Of a DNA stretch of 64,000 nt, positions 22,901-32,700 are shown piece by piece; position 1 is the first letter of the stretch; each line of letters starts with the position of its first letter. The DNA is taken from assembly GCA_954871525.1 (NCBI GenBank), contig OX940867.1:13307343-13371342 (forward strand). The letters are read 5' to 3'. Position numbers and translations under genes: made by a program. A model generated the notes under the pieces. That model searched no databases. It was not told the origin of the DNA and saw only the letters and a program-made list of their open reading frames with translations. Source of the stretch: Parietaria judaica. Taxonomy: Eukaryota > Streptophyta > Magnoliopsida > Rosales > Urticaceae.

Positions 22901-24151
22901 GCAAGGTGCGCACGCCCGCTCGGCACCTTTTCCACTGTCCCGGCCTCGCCCGACGGCGCGGAGTCCGAAACCTTCTTTACGGTTTCCCGAGCCGGAGTAG
23001 CAGCTTCGGGCTCGGAGGCCGGGGCAAGAATTTTAGCCTTCTTCGCGAGGGGAGCTTCGCACGCCTCCTCAACGGGCCGCTTGCCCAAAGAACTTTCTTC
23101 TCTAGGAGATCTCTTCGAGGAGCGAGAGGCCCCCGTCGGGGGACGAGCGATGGGGTCCGTCTTAGACATTTTTCACCGCTCATCGCGAATATCCTCGAGC
23201 GGACGCTTGCCCGAGGAGCCACCTTCTCAAAGGGTGAGTCCCATGTAGCGAGGAACGTCGGGTCCTGCCTGGGACTTCGACGGCCACTGCACATCCTGCT
23301 CTCGCTCGATGGGAGTATCTCCACTGACAACGACGTAGTCCACCTTGGTTTTCTTCTTCGACTTTGGAACAAACTTCTTCCGCTCCACAGGAGACCCCTC
23401 CGGGACGGGCTCGCGAGAGAAGCCCACCGGAAGGATGGTGTTTGGGGGCGGCCCATGGATCCTGGCCAGCTGGTAGACCCCGGATTTCTCGATCCGTTGA
23501 TCCCCGAATCTCGTCGAGGGTTGGCGAGGAGAGCAGCGTGGATCTCTTTGAACCGTGCGTCAGCTTCGTCATCCTCCTCGGGCTTAAAACGAGGGAGATC
23601 CATTCCCTCGAGGACCCACTCCTTCGGAAGAAAGGAATGGTGGGGACCAAAGTTGGCACTATTCACCTTAACAAAAAAATATTTGTTCTCCCAGCTGGAC
23701 TCGTTCGACGGCGTATTCTCGAGGATATGAGGCCGAACGCGATGGGAGATGGAGAGGGGCCAAGGTTCTTTGCATTCCGGGATAACTTGTAGAGGCGCAT
23801 AAAATCCTCGAGCGTGAGCTCCACCTCCTGCTCACATGCAAGAGCGAGCGTGCATAGGAGAAGGCGGATGGTGTTAGGGCTCACCTGGGTGATTGGGACC
23901 CTAAAGGCGTAGAGGAACGCCACGATCAGGTGCGGCACGGGAAGATGGAGGCCGGCGATTCGGAAGAACGACTCGTAGACGCACACATAGCTACTCTGGG
24001 GCGCATCGGCGAGTTCACCCTCGTAAGGGAGACGTGCGTGGAAAGACTCCGAATCTAAGAAGTTTTCAGCGATGAACTGCAATCTCTCCGTCGTCATGAC
24101 AAAGGGAGGGCTTCGGGTCTTGAAGACCGGTCCAGGGCCGGAAGGAGCCAT
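19989..24151 (-). pseudogene. Antisense ORF (putative gypsy-type transposon domain plus coiled coil), broken
   Basis: Runs opposite to element 1. The start ATG at 24151 (MAPSGPGPVFKT) opens a ~150-residue domain (FLDSESFHARLPYEGELADA; LPVPHLIVAFLYAF) like the plant 'putative gypsy type transposon' (Transposase_28) family. The homologous frame shifts near 23730, and several more shifts and stops follow (for example near 23220, 23175 and 22249). A Pro/Ser/Glu-rich linker (22250-23169) leads to a coiled coil (21240-22061). Two phase-0 GT-AG introns can be placed at 21058-21239 and 20184-20289. The exon 20290-21057 repeats the coiled-coil module and holds a TGA at 20977-20979. The last exon ends at 19989. 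Antisense extra ORFs are known from the Tat lineage of Ty3/gypsy elements. Confidence 0.7.
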
Positions 24152-24289
24152 TGAAGCGTCTAGGAGAGAAGGGGGGAGGAATCTGAAGATGAGAAAATAA
24201 AAGCAAGAACGGAGAGAGGAAATCGCAAGAGCGGTTCAGAGAGAGTTTTCGAAAGTATGGAAAGTGTCGAAAGGGGGCAGAAACCCCGA

Positions 24290-24296
24290 ATTTATA
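24290..24296 (-). promoter_or_regulatory. TATA box upstream of the antisense ORF
   Basis: TATAAAT on the minus strand about 140 nt upstream of the ATG at 24151. This spacing suits an independent promoter for the antisense gene. Confidence 0.5.
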
Positions 24297-24683
24297 GAGG
24301 AGAGGGAAAGGGAAATGAAGAGGCGCGTATCGATCCAACGACCCAGATTCAAAGCATGCGAGTTCATCAACGGCTCAGGTCAAGAGCCCGTTATAAACCC
24401 CCAAAGGTACTCAAGTGCGAAAGGATGTCATTTAATGCTGAAGAGAGGTGCGAAGGATTCGAGGCTGACAACTTGGGAAGACAAATCAGGGTGGGGCCCA
24501 GAACTAGATATTGTTGGGAGTGCGAAGGGTCCGTGTTTTCCCAGCTCTTCATGAAAGTCCTCGCAAGAACTCATTGCGTATCCTCATCGCAGCATCTTCG
24601 TCGCTAAAGACTCGTCGACGAAGATTTGTTAGAATTGATCGCCGAGAAGTTATATTTTCATTTTACCAAGTGTATACACTTGA

Positions 24684-24700
24684 TAAAATGGGGGACTAAC
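24684..24700 (+). other. Polypurine tract of element 1
   Basis: AAAATGGGGGACTAAC lies immediately before the 3' LTR, the expected plus-strand primer site. Confidence 0.7.
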
Positions 24701-25369
24701 TGTTAAGGTCGGATTTGGTCAAATCCATCCTCAACACAACTCGTGTCGTATTGTCCCATAAACAACGTAAGAGGAGGGCGAGGACGTTCGTTGACCGTTG
24801 GTCAACCAAGGAAAATCCTCGAGGAGGTCTGATCCGCGATGAAGTATGACTATGGTAAGAGCGAACCGCGATGAAGTGTCCCATCACGCCTCGACGAGAG
24901 GCATCAACGACGAAGTGTGCAGAGCCGAATGACAACTAACGAGATGTGCATTTAATGATGCCCACCTACCCACTCTGGTAGACTGCTCTACGATGACGTA
25001 AAGCATGGGTTAACCACGTTTCTCTCAAATCACTCCTAGAGAAACTAGTGATTAGATGTGAGAAAGGGCGGGAAAAATGTGAGAAGGCCAATGTAAGCTC
25101 TATAAAGGGCAAGTTAAGCCTCATTTATAAGGGATCGAAAAGAAAGGAGGAGACCAGAGAAAAAGAGAGAGAATCCTGTATGAGAAAGACTTTAGAAATA
25201 GAGAAAGTTCATTGTATTTCATCCTTTAACTGTCCAGCTATTTAACGAAAGAAACCGAGCTCTCGTCGGAAATATAATAAATCAAATATATTCACTGATC
25301 ATTATTATTATCTTGTTCTTAGTGATTATTTTTGTGACTGAAAGAGGGTGGTGAAAATCGCCCTCAACA
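24701..25369 (+). repeat. Element 1 right (3') LTR
   Basis: 669 bp, begins TGTTAAGGTCGGATTTGG and ends GCCCTCAACA; followed by the GAGGC duplication. Confidence 0.93.
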
Positions 25370-26205
25370 GAGGCCACATTACACGCAGGAGAAGAAAGCC
25401 ATAAAGGATGATAACAACAACGAAGATGTAATATCAATCGTTCGACCTCGGAATTTGATTAGCGTTTTTCCATTTGAGTATATTTATATTTGTTTTAGTT
25501 ATTTAGTATGACATAAAGTTATTTACTTTGACGATGCTAATTTAAGAACGATTTATGCTATTGTTGTTATGTTATTTTTTTTCGAAACGACTATATAAGT
25601 TTTTTTAGGTTATTATGATTGTTTTTTCCGAAACTTCATTGAAATATAAACTGGTATCTCCGACGTTAATACAATATTAACATTAGAATTAACTTGTATC
25701 TCCGACATTAATACGATGTTAATACAATGTTAACATCAAAATTAAATAATTAAAAAACAAATTTGGATGATATTAGTTGATTTTCTAATTAATTAAATAA
25801 TTAAAAAACAAATTTGAATGATATTATTTGATTTTTTTATTAATTAAATAATTAAAAAAGAATTTGAATAATATCCACATTAATAGGTAATTAGTTAAAA
25901 AGTTGATTACGTGATTAGCCACATTTATTGTTTCCATTTTAATTTTTTAAAATTTTAATTTTTGAAAATCAAAACATGCGTACAAATTCAAACGAGTAGA
26001 TTTTTTGTTCCTTTTTTATTAATAACGAAAATAATATATTGCAAAATAAGTTAATTAAAAGGGTATTATAGGTATAAAATCTGAAATTAAAAAGCCACCT
26101 CATCCAATTGCCTCTTTTGCAAATAATAAGGAAATTTTGACTATTTTGCTAATCAAACGTTTCAATTTGACTATTAGGAGCCATTTCTCTTCTTCTATGC
26201 TCGGT
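25370..26205. mobile_element. Right part of the older insertion split by element 1
   Basis: Begins with the GAGGC duplication and the continuation of the interrupted open frame (to about 25510). It is then AT-rich with short repeated phrases (AATACGATGTTAATACAATG; AATTAAATAATTAAAAAACA twice). It ends just before the 17-bp repeat at 26206. Confidence 0.4.
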
Positions 26206-26222
26206 CCCGGGCGTTTTAATTC
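26206..26222. repeat. Right copy of the 17-bp direct repeat
   Basis: CCCGGGCGTTTTAATTC, identical to 15180-15196. Confidence 0.55.
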
Positions 26223-26535
26223 GACCGAGAGTTATCGGCACTATTAACCCCTTTATTAGTTATTAATTACGATGGACGTGTACACGGATTCGTCTTCAAA
26301 TAGCGAAAATGAACTTTTTTTTTGTGGATTTAATTTGTTTGTTCTAAAATACATTTTTTTATTATAAATAATTCTAATGTTGATTTAGAATCTTTAATAA
26401 GCAGAAAATTTAATCATTTATATAATTAGTTTTTTTTTTTAATTTCGCAAATATCCCAAGAAAAAAATTGTTTTGAACTTTTAAAGTTTATTTTATTTTA
26501 CATGTAGTTTGTGTCCCAATCATGCATAAAATTAA

Positions 26536-27004
26536 GGGTTAATGACGATAAAAATATCCAAAGTTTGGTCAAAGAACCCCTCGTGTACCCAAAGTTTAAA
26601 AGTGATGGCAAAAATACCCAAAGTCGCATTTAGGGAGTTAACCACTCCTTTCTCGTAACGAGGTTAACTTACCTGTTCACTATGGCCACGTGGACAAATT
26701 TGTTTTGTTAAGTGTAATCATTAGGGGTTCAATTAGTTGTATCAAATAGTATTAACTAGGGGTTTAATTCGTTGTTTTGTCATAAACGAAGCTGATGTGG
26801 GCTCGTTCACGTGGCAAAAATTATTATGCCAACAACCCACGTTTGTCCACGTGGCCAGAGTTTAAGGGTAAGTTAACGGCGCTACGAGAATGGAGTGGTC
26901 AACTCCTCAAATGCGACTTTGGGTATTTTTATCACCACTTTTAAACTTTGGATACACGAGGGGTTCTTTAACCAAACTTTGGGTATTTTTGCCGTCATTA
27001 ACCC
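26536..27004. mobile_element. Foldback MITE, second copy of the 7528-7986 family
   Basis: 469 bp, starts GGGTTAATGACG and ends CGTCATTAACCC, with long inverted arms. It is similar in order and sequence to the copy at 7528-7986, including the CCACGTGGAC-type centre. No perfect 9-bp target duplication remains. Confidence 0.8.
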
Positions 27005-27256
27005 TATATTTTAAATGTCATTTTCGTATATACTTGTCGTATTTGGTTCACTTGGCCTTATTTTTTCAGTGTTGCTGATTTATTTAGAAACAGGAAGAAT
27101 AGTAAAGTAACGAAATGCAAATGAAATGATCGTCTAAAATTCCCTAAAAAAAAAAATGATCATCTAAAATGTTATGTCGTTTACAAAAATAAAGAACAAA
27201 CAAACATTTATACCAAGTGTCCGTGTATATCAGTTTATTGCTTAATGATTATTATA

Positions 27257-27261
27257 CAATG
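27257..27261. repeat. Target-site duplication CAATG, left copy (element 2)
   Basis: CAATG precedes the left LTR and follows the right LTR at 36505-36509. Confidence 0.92.
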
Positions 27262-28114
27262 TGTTGACGTGGTTTCCCACCTCAATCAGTCAAGTGTGAC
27301 TTGTGAGTGTACGATATTTTTGGATGAAGCAATTTGGTGGAATTCGATCTCTCACGTTGCAAGCTCACGATTCACTCACGATATATGTATAAATATATAA
27401 GCGATGTAAATGAGACGAGGGATTTTTTATAGAGGTTCGTCCCAAAGCGGTAGTTAACTACTTCCTCTGTTAGTTTATTGCGACAATGAACATAGACGGA
27501 TAGCTACAGGCAGCCAGATCACGTCTGAGAGTAGGAAGAAATGGAGAAAGAAAGAAAGGACACAATAAGATCTCAAAATGACAAGAATGCCGGGTATAAA
27601 CTCTTCAGTGTATTCTCTCGAGGTTGTAAGTGTGCGTGTGTGTTGATCTGAGCTTGATCTTGGCATTTATAGACTTCAATTCTTCCCGTTGAACTTCCGG
27701 GAATCGAGGGGTCTTCGCTCCGTGCTGACCGGGTTGAATGGACGATCTGGCTACACGTGTCCCATAACTTCGTTCTCGTCGTCGTGTTTGAATTATGCCC
27801 GTTGGAGACTTGACTCTGTGCTCCTGGTCTTCCGTCTGAGTTTGAAATGGGATGCCGGGTAGAGAATATGACGACTCTACCCTCGTCTTTCTGGGCTGCT
27901 ACCGAGTGGATTTGGGCTTTAGAACTCATTGGGCCGAGTAGCCTATGTCCGTAGGTTCTTGGTCTGATTGAGAATCTCTTTGGGCTTCTCAAATGGGCTT
28001 TTGCGAATACCAGTTTATTTCTTTAAAGCCTTTTATCATGGTTTGTAAATTTAATTAATTCACAACCTTAGCACTTTATGTCACATTAAATAATGACGAA
28101 TTTGTACATCAACA
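27262..28114 (-). repeat. Element 2 left LTR (3' LTR in element sense)
   Basis: 853 bp, TGTTGACGTGG...GTACATCAACA on the plus strand. Confidence 0.94.
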
Positions 28115-29280
28115 GTTAGCCCCCTACTATAAAAAATACGAAGTAAATTTTATAGTATTTACTCGATGAAATCATGTAAAATTCGTGCCGGATAGGATTA
28201 ATTAAATTTGTGACTTTTGCCGCAAATCTGCATAATCCGGGCAGGATTTTGGATAATTTCGAGATCAGATGGACGGATAGGGTCTTGAAGTTGTAACCGT
28301 CGCTTCGAATTTTGGGCGGGAACAGTTACAACACGTGTCCCATTTTGCGGAGTTCGAAGGGAATAAACTCTTCACATTCTCCTGACACAGCTGTCGTGCT
28401 GACATGTCGCCGGATAGCTCGCTGATCTCAACCGTAGGATGAGGTTTGTTGCGTTTTTCGAGGAAACCCTAACCGTAGGATCAGCGACAATTTTCGAGTA
28501 TAAACACTCGAGTGATTCGCATTAAATGGGCACGTCTCTTCAGCTTCAGCCCGTCGTTGAAGATCCCGTGGCCGGAGTGACCGTCGTCGATGAGCCCACC
28601 TTGCCCGCCATTGCTGACACCGAGGAGGTGATCCTTGAGGAGCCGACCCTGAACGAGCCCGTTGCTGCCGAGGAGACCGTCGCCCTTGAAGAGCCGATCC
28701 TGGACGGGCCCGCCGTCGCCGAGGAGACTGCCGAGCATGGAGCCTAAGCCGGCGAAGGAGAAGGAGAAGAGAAGGAGGATGAGGAGGACCGAGAGGTCGT
28801 GGGGGTACCCGGGGTCGACACATAGAGTGTCCCCCATTTTTTTTTGTTTTTCGATTAATAAGGCCACATGCCAAAACAATTTCTATGGGCAAGTCTACGG
28901 CGACTTGAACCCTTTTTTGTAAGGTTTTGGATATGCCCGCGGTTAGGGCTTTTGCTATTTTCTATTCTATATCATGCTCGTCATTTCCTTGCTATACTTT
29001 ATTTGCCTGTGTTTCTAAGTTAATTTTCTAATCGTACTTTTCTATATATGCTTTTCTATCTGAGGTTCCGAATGTCCTATCGTATGCTAGGATAAATAAC
29101 AAAAGATTGAAGGTTTGAAATCTGCTAAGTATAAAAAATGCACGGGTACCTTTTGTTGTTGTGCTCCTTTGACACTTCTCGTCTAGTCTGTTCTGTCCGT
29201 CCATCACAATATTCCGCAGGTCGTGCTTTCTGAAAAACACATTTGTAAAAGCCAGACGTATGTTGTTACATATTTTTTCA
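28115..29280. other. Element 2 region between pol array and 3' LTR
   Basis: Holds the polypurine tract (minus strand, adjacent to 28115) and a plus-strand acidic ORF at 28526-28747. Long minus-strand ORFs overlapping it (Arg/Pro-rich or Gly/Leu-rich) look like shadows. Confidence 0.5.
28526..28747 (+). CDS. Small acidic ORF antisense to element 2
   Basis: 73 codons, MGTSLQLQPVVEDPVAG..., almost free of basic residues. It has an internal repeat: EEPTLNEPVAAEET is followed by EEPILDGPAVAEET. It runs opposite to gag-pol, between pol and the 3' LTR, where Tat-lineage elements can carry antisense ORFs. TATAAAC at 28499-28505 lies only ~20 nt before the ATG, too close for an ordinary promoter of this exact start. 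Function unknown; it could be a relic. Confidence 0.35.
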   Translation: MGTSLQLQPVVEDPVAGVTVVDEPTLPAIADTEEVILEEPTLNEPVAAEETVALEEPILDGPAVAEETAEHGA

Positions 29281-29551
29281 AGAGGGTTAGGCTTGTTGCC
29301 TTAAGGGACGGGTTGGATGCCCGTTTAGGTTTGTTACCCGGATAGGCTTGTTGCCCTATATGACGGGTTAGTTACCCGGGTAGGCTTGTTGCCTCATGCA
29401 ATGGGTTTGTTACCCGGGTAGGTTTGTTACCTTATGTGGGGGTTTGTTACCCGGATAGGTTTGTTACCTTCTGTGATAGGTCTGTTACCCGGGTAGGTTT
29501 GTTACCTTAGGTGATGGGTCTGTTACCCGGGTAGGCCTGTCGCCTTGATGG
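29281..29551 (-). repeat. Hairpin tandem array of element 2 (unit about 38 bp)
   Basis: About seven units alternate two short inverted repeats. One is GGGT-YTGTT-ACCC type (GGGTTTGTTACCC, GGGTCTGTTACCC). The other is AGGY-TTGTT-RCCT type (AGGCTTGTTGCCT, AGGTTTGTTACCT). It lies just after the pol stop in element sense. Confidence 0.82.
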
Positions 29552-29733
29552 GGGTTTTGGGACATTTTTCCTTTTAGGCCGGTTCTATTGAGTCTTGCGA
29601 TTCATGGTTCTCGGGCCTATTTGGTTTTGGGTTTGGATTGAGACTGCGCCCATCGTTTAGGATGGGCTGCCTACGTACCCCAAATTTGGGGATCAAGCCA
29701 TTACGTAGTTCAGGGGAGACCGGGTAGGTCGGG

Positions 29734-32700
29734 TTAGGCGTAGTATTTCCTTAAGTGCATGGCATTCCAGCTGCGGAGGACTCTTGTTCCATCCGGGGTG
29801 GCTAGCCGGTATACTCCAGGTTTTACTACTTCGGTGACGATGTAAGGTCCTTCCCAGTTAGCCCCGAGCTTGCCCGCATTCAGCTCGGCGGTGTTCTGGA
29901 AAATTTTTCTGAGGACCAACTCTCCCACCATGAATTTTCGACGTTTGACCTTTGAATTATAGTACCTAGCTATCGAGTTTTGATAGTTAGCAATTCTTAT
30001 CAAAGCTTGTTCTCGTCTTTCGTCGATGTAGTCGAGCTGGTCTTCCCTCATTTTGTCGTTGAGTTTTGTGTTCAAAGGGGCGAATTCCCTTCGAAGGCTG
30101 GGTGTCTCTATCTCTGCTGGTATTACGGCCTCAGTGCCGTGTACCATTGAGAAAGGGGTTTCCCCGGTGGCCCTACGCGGGGTAGTTCTGTAGGACCAGA
30201 GGACTCCTATGAGCTCGTCTGCCCATCGTCCTTTTTTGGTGTCTAGGCGTCTCTTGATTCCGTCCACTATTACCCGGTTAGCTACTTCGGCTTGACCATT
30301 GCCTTGAGGATATCTCGGAGTGGACGTGTTCAAGGATATTTTCCAGTTTATGCAGAAGTTCTGGAATCTCGTTGAAATGAATTGTGGTCCATTGTCAGCT
30401 ATTATCTCTTTTGGGAGGCCGAATCTACTGATGATGTTTTTCCATAGGAAATTTTCTACATCGACATCTTTAATGTTTGCGTATGATTCTGCCTCCACCC
30501 ATTTTGAGAAGTAGTCGGTCACGACGAGTAGGAACCTCTTCCCGGCCGGGGCCAGGGGGAACGGTCCTACTATGTCCATGGACCATTTCATGAACGGGTA
30601 TGGGACTGAAACTGACGAGAGTTCTTCTGCTGGTCTATGTATGGACGGGGAGTGTCTTTGGCATTTGTCGCACCTTTTGGCGTAGTTTTCACTGTCCGCC
30701 AACATAGTGGCCCAAAACAAACCTTGCCTTTTTGCTTTGTTTGCTAAAGATCTTCCTCCCGAATGGTTGCCGCATTCTCCCGAATGGATTTCGTGAAGTA
30801 CTATTTGAGCCTCGGTCTTCCCTAGGCACCTTAGGTAGGGTCCGGTGTAGCTACGTTTGTACAGTTTTTCCCCGATCATGCAAAATCTAGCGCTCTGGAT
30901 CCTTAGTTTTCTAGCTTTTTGCTTGTCTCGAGGTTTGGCTCCGGTTAGGATGTAGTTAATGATTGGGGTCCTCCAATCATCCTCTTCTATTCGGATATTG
31001 CAAACTTCGCGGGTTAAGCTGGGTTCGTCTATCGTTTCGACCGGGATTATTCTTTTGACCTCGGGGTCCGAAGTCGAAGCTAATCCGGCCAGTGCGTCTG
31101 CTGACGCGTTTTCACTCCTCGGTATTTGGACTATTTCGACGTGTTCGAATTGTTGAATTAAGCCTTTTACTACCGAGAGGTATTTTTCCATCCTGTCATC
31201 TCGGGTAGCATACTCGCCATTGATCTGACTGGTAACTAGTTTTGAGTCGGAGTGGGCCCTTACTTTCCGGGCTCCCACGGCTTTTGCTAGTTTGAGGCCG
31301 GCGATGAGGGCCTCGTATTCGGTCTCGTTGTTTGTCGCGTGGAATTTCAGTCGAAATGATTGTTCCAACACTTCTCCCGTGGGGGATATCAAACGAATTC
31401 CGATCCCGGATCCGCCTTGGTTTGACGCGCCGTCGACTTCGAGTTTCCATTCTCCGTCCTCGTGGCCCTCTTTTGAACCGTCGGCTGGTAATTCGATGAG
31501 AAAGTCAGCCAATACTTGTGATTTCGCACAGGTCCGGATCTTGTATTCTATGTCGAATTCGCTCAATTCGACGGCCCATTTCGTGAGCCTTCCCGATTGA
31601 TTCGGGCTGTGGAGGATGATTCTCAAAGGTTGGGTCGTCATTACCATGATGGTATGGGACTGAAAGTAAGGTCGAAGCTTCCTCGCTGCGGTTATCATTG
31701 CTAGCGCGAGTTTTTCTATTGCCGGGTATCTGGTTTCAGCGTCTTCCAAAGATTTGCTGATGTAGAAGATCGACTTTTGCTCTCCGCAGTCCTCTCTCAC
31801 GATTACTCCACTCACCGCCGATGGTGAGACAGCCAGATATAAAAACAATGGCTCTCCCAAGATTGGTCTGGTAAGTATTGGTGGGGTGGAGAGGTACCTT
31901 TTCAGCTTTTGGAAGGCCTTTTCGCACTCTTCGGTCCATTCGAACTTTTTATTACCTTTTAAAAGTTTATAGAAGGGCAAACATTTGTCCGTGGCTCTTG
32001 ATATGAACCGGTTAAGAGCGGCGATTCTCCTAGTCAGCCTTTGCGTCTCTCGAACAGTCCTTGGGGAGGGCATGTTCTGGAGGGCATTTATCTGGTCGGG
32101 ATTGGCTTCTATACCTCGCTGTGTGACCAGATAACCTAGGAATTTTCCTGAAGTTACCCCGAAGGTGCATTTCGTCGGGTTGAGCTTCATTTGATACTTT
32201 CGTAGTATGTTGAAGCAGTCTTCTAGGTGGGTCACGTGATCCGTTGCTTGGGAGGACTTTACCAGCATATCATTGATGTAGACTTCCATAGTTTTACCGA
32301 GCTGTTCGGCGAACATTTGGTTGACTAATCTTTGATATGTGGCTCCGGCGTTTTTCAATCCGAAGGGCATAACTTTGTAACAGTATATTCCTCTATCGGT
32401 TATGAATGCCGTTTTTTCTTGGTCCTCGGGGTGCATTAGGATCTGATTGTATCCTGAGAATGCGTCCATGAATGACAGTAGTTCGTGCCCACATGTTGCT
32501 TCAACTAGACGGTCGATATGGGGCATTGGGAAACCGTCTTTCGGACAAGCTTTGTTCAGGTCGGTAAAGTCGATGCAAACTCTAGCCTTCCCGTTTTTCT
32601 TCTTCACGACCACTGTATTTGCTAACCAGTCCGGGTATTTGACTTCCCTGATGGATCCGGTTTGCAGCAGTTTTGTGACTTCTTCGTTTACGGCTTGGGC

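Larger units (their letters stand above)
16257..25369 (+). mobile_element. Element 1: nonautonomous LTR retrotransposon with an F-box ORF and an antisense ORF
   Basis: A 9.1-kb element: two 670-bp LTRs (TGTTAAGG...CTCAACA), 5-bp duplication GAGGC, primer-binding site GTTTGGCGCC at 16926-16935, and a polypurine tract (AAAATGGGGGACTAAC) just before 24701. Sense is the plus strand. Internal order: small ORF, F-box/LRR ORF (sense), TA repeat, hairpin tandem array, decayed antisense ORF. No gag, protease, RT, RNase H or integrase motif is visible, so movement would need enzymes supplied in trans. By eye the LTRs differ at close to 30 positions (about 4%), making it the oldest of the three LTR elements. 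Confidence 0.92.

Noticed and set aside
28428..28892. 154-aa Arg/Pro-rich minus-strand ORF
   Set aside because: Overlaps the acidic plus-strand ORF; composition is what the complement of GAG/GCC-rich DNA gives.
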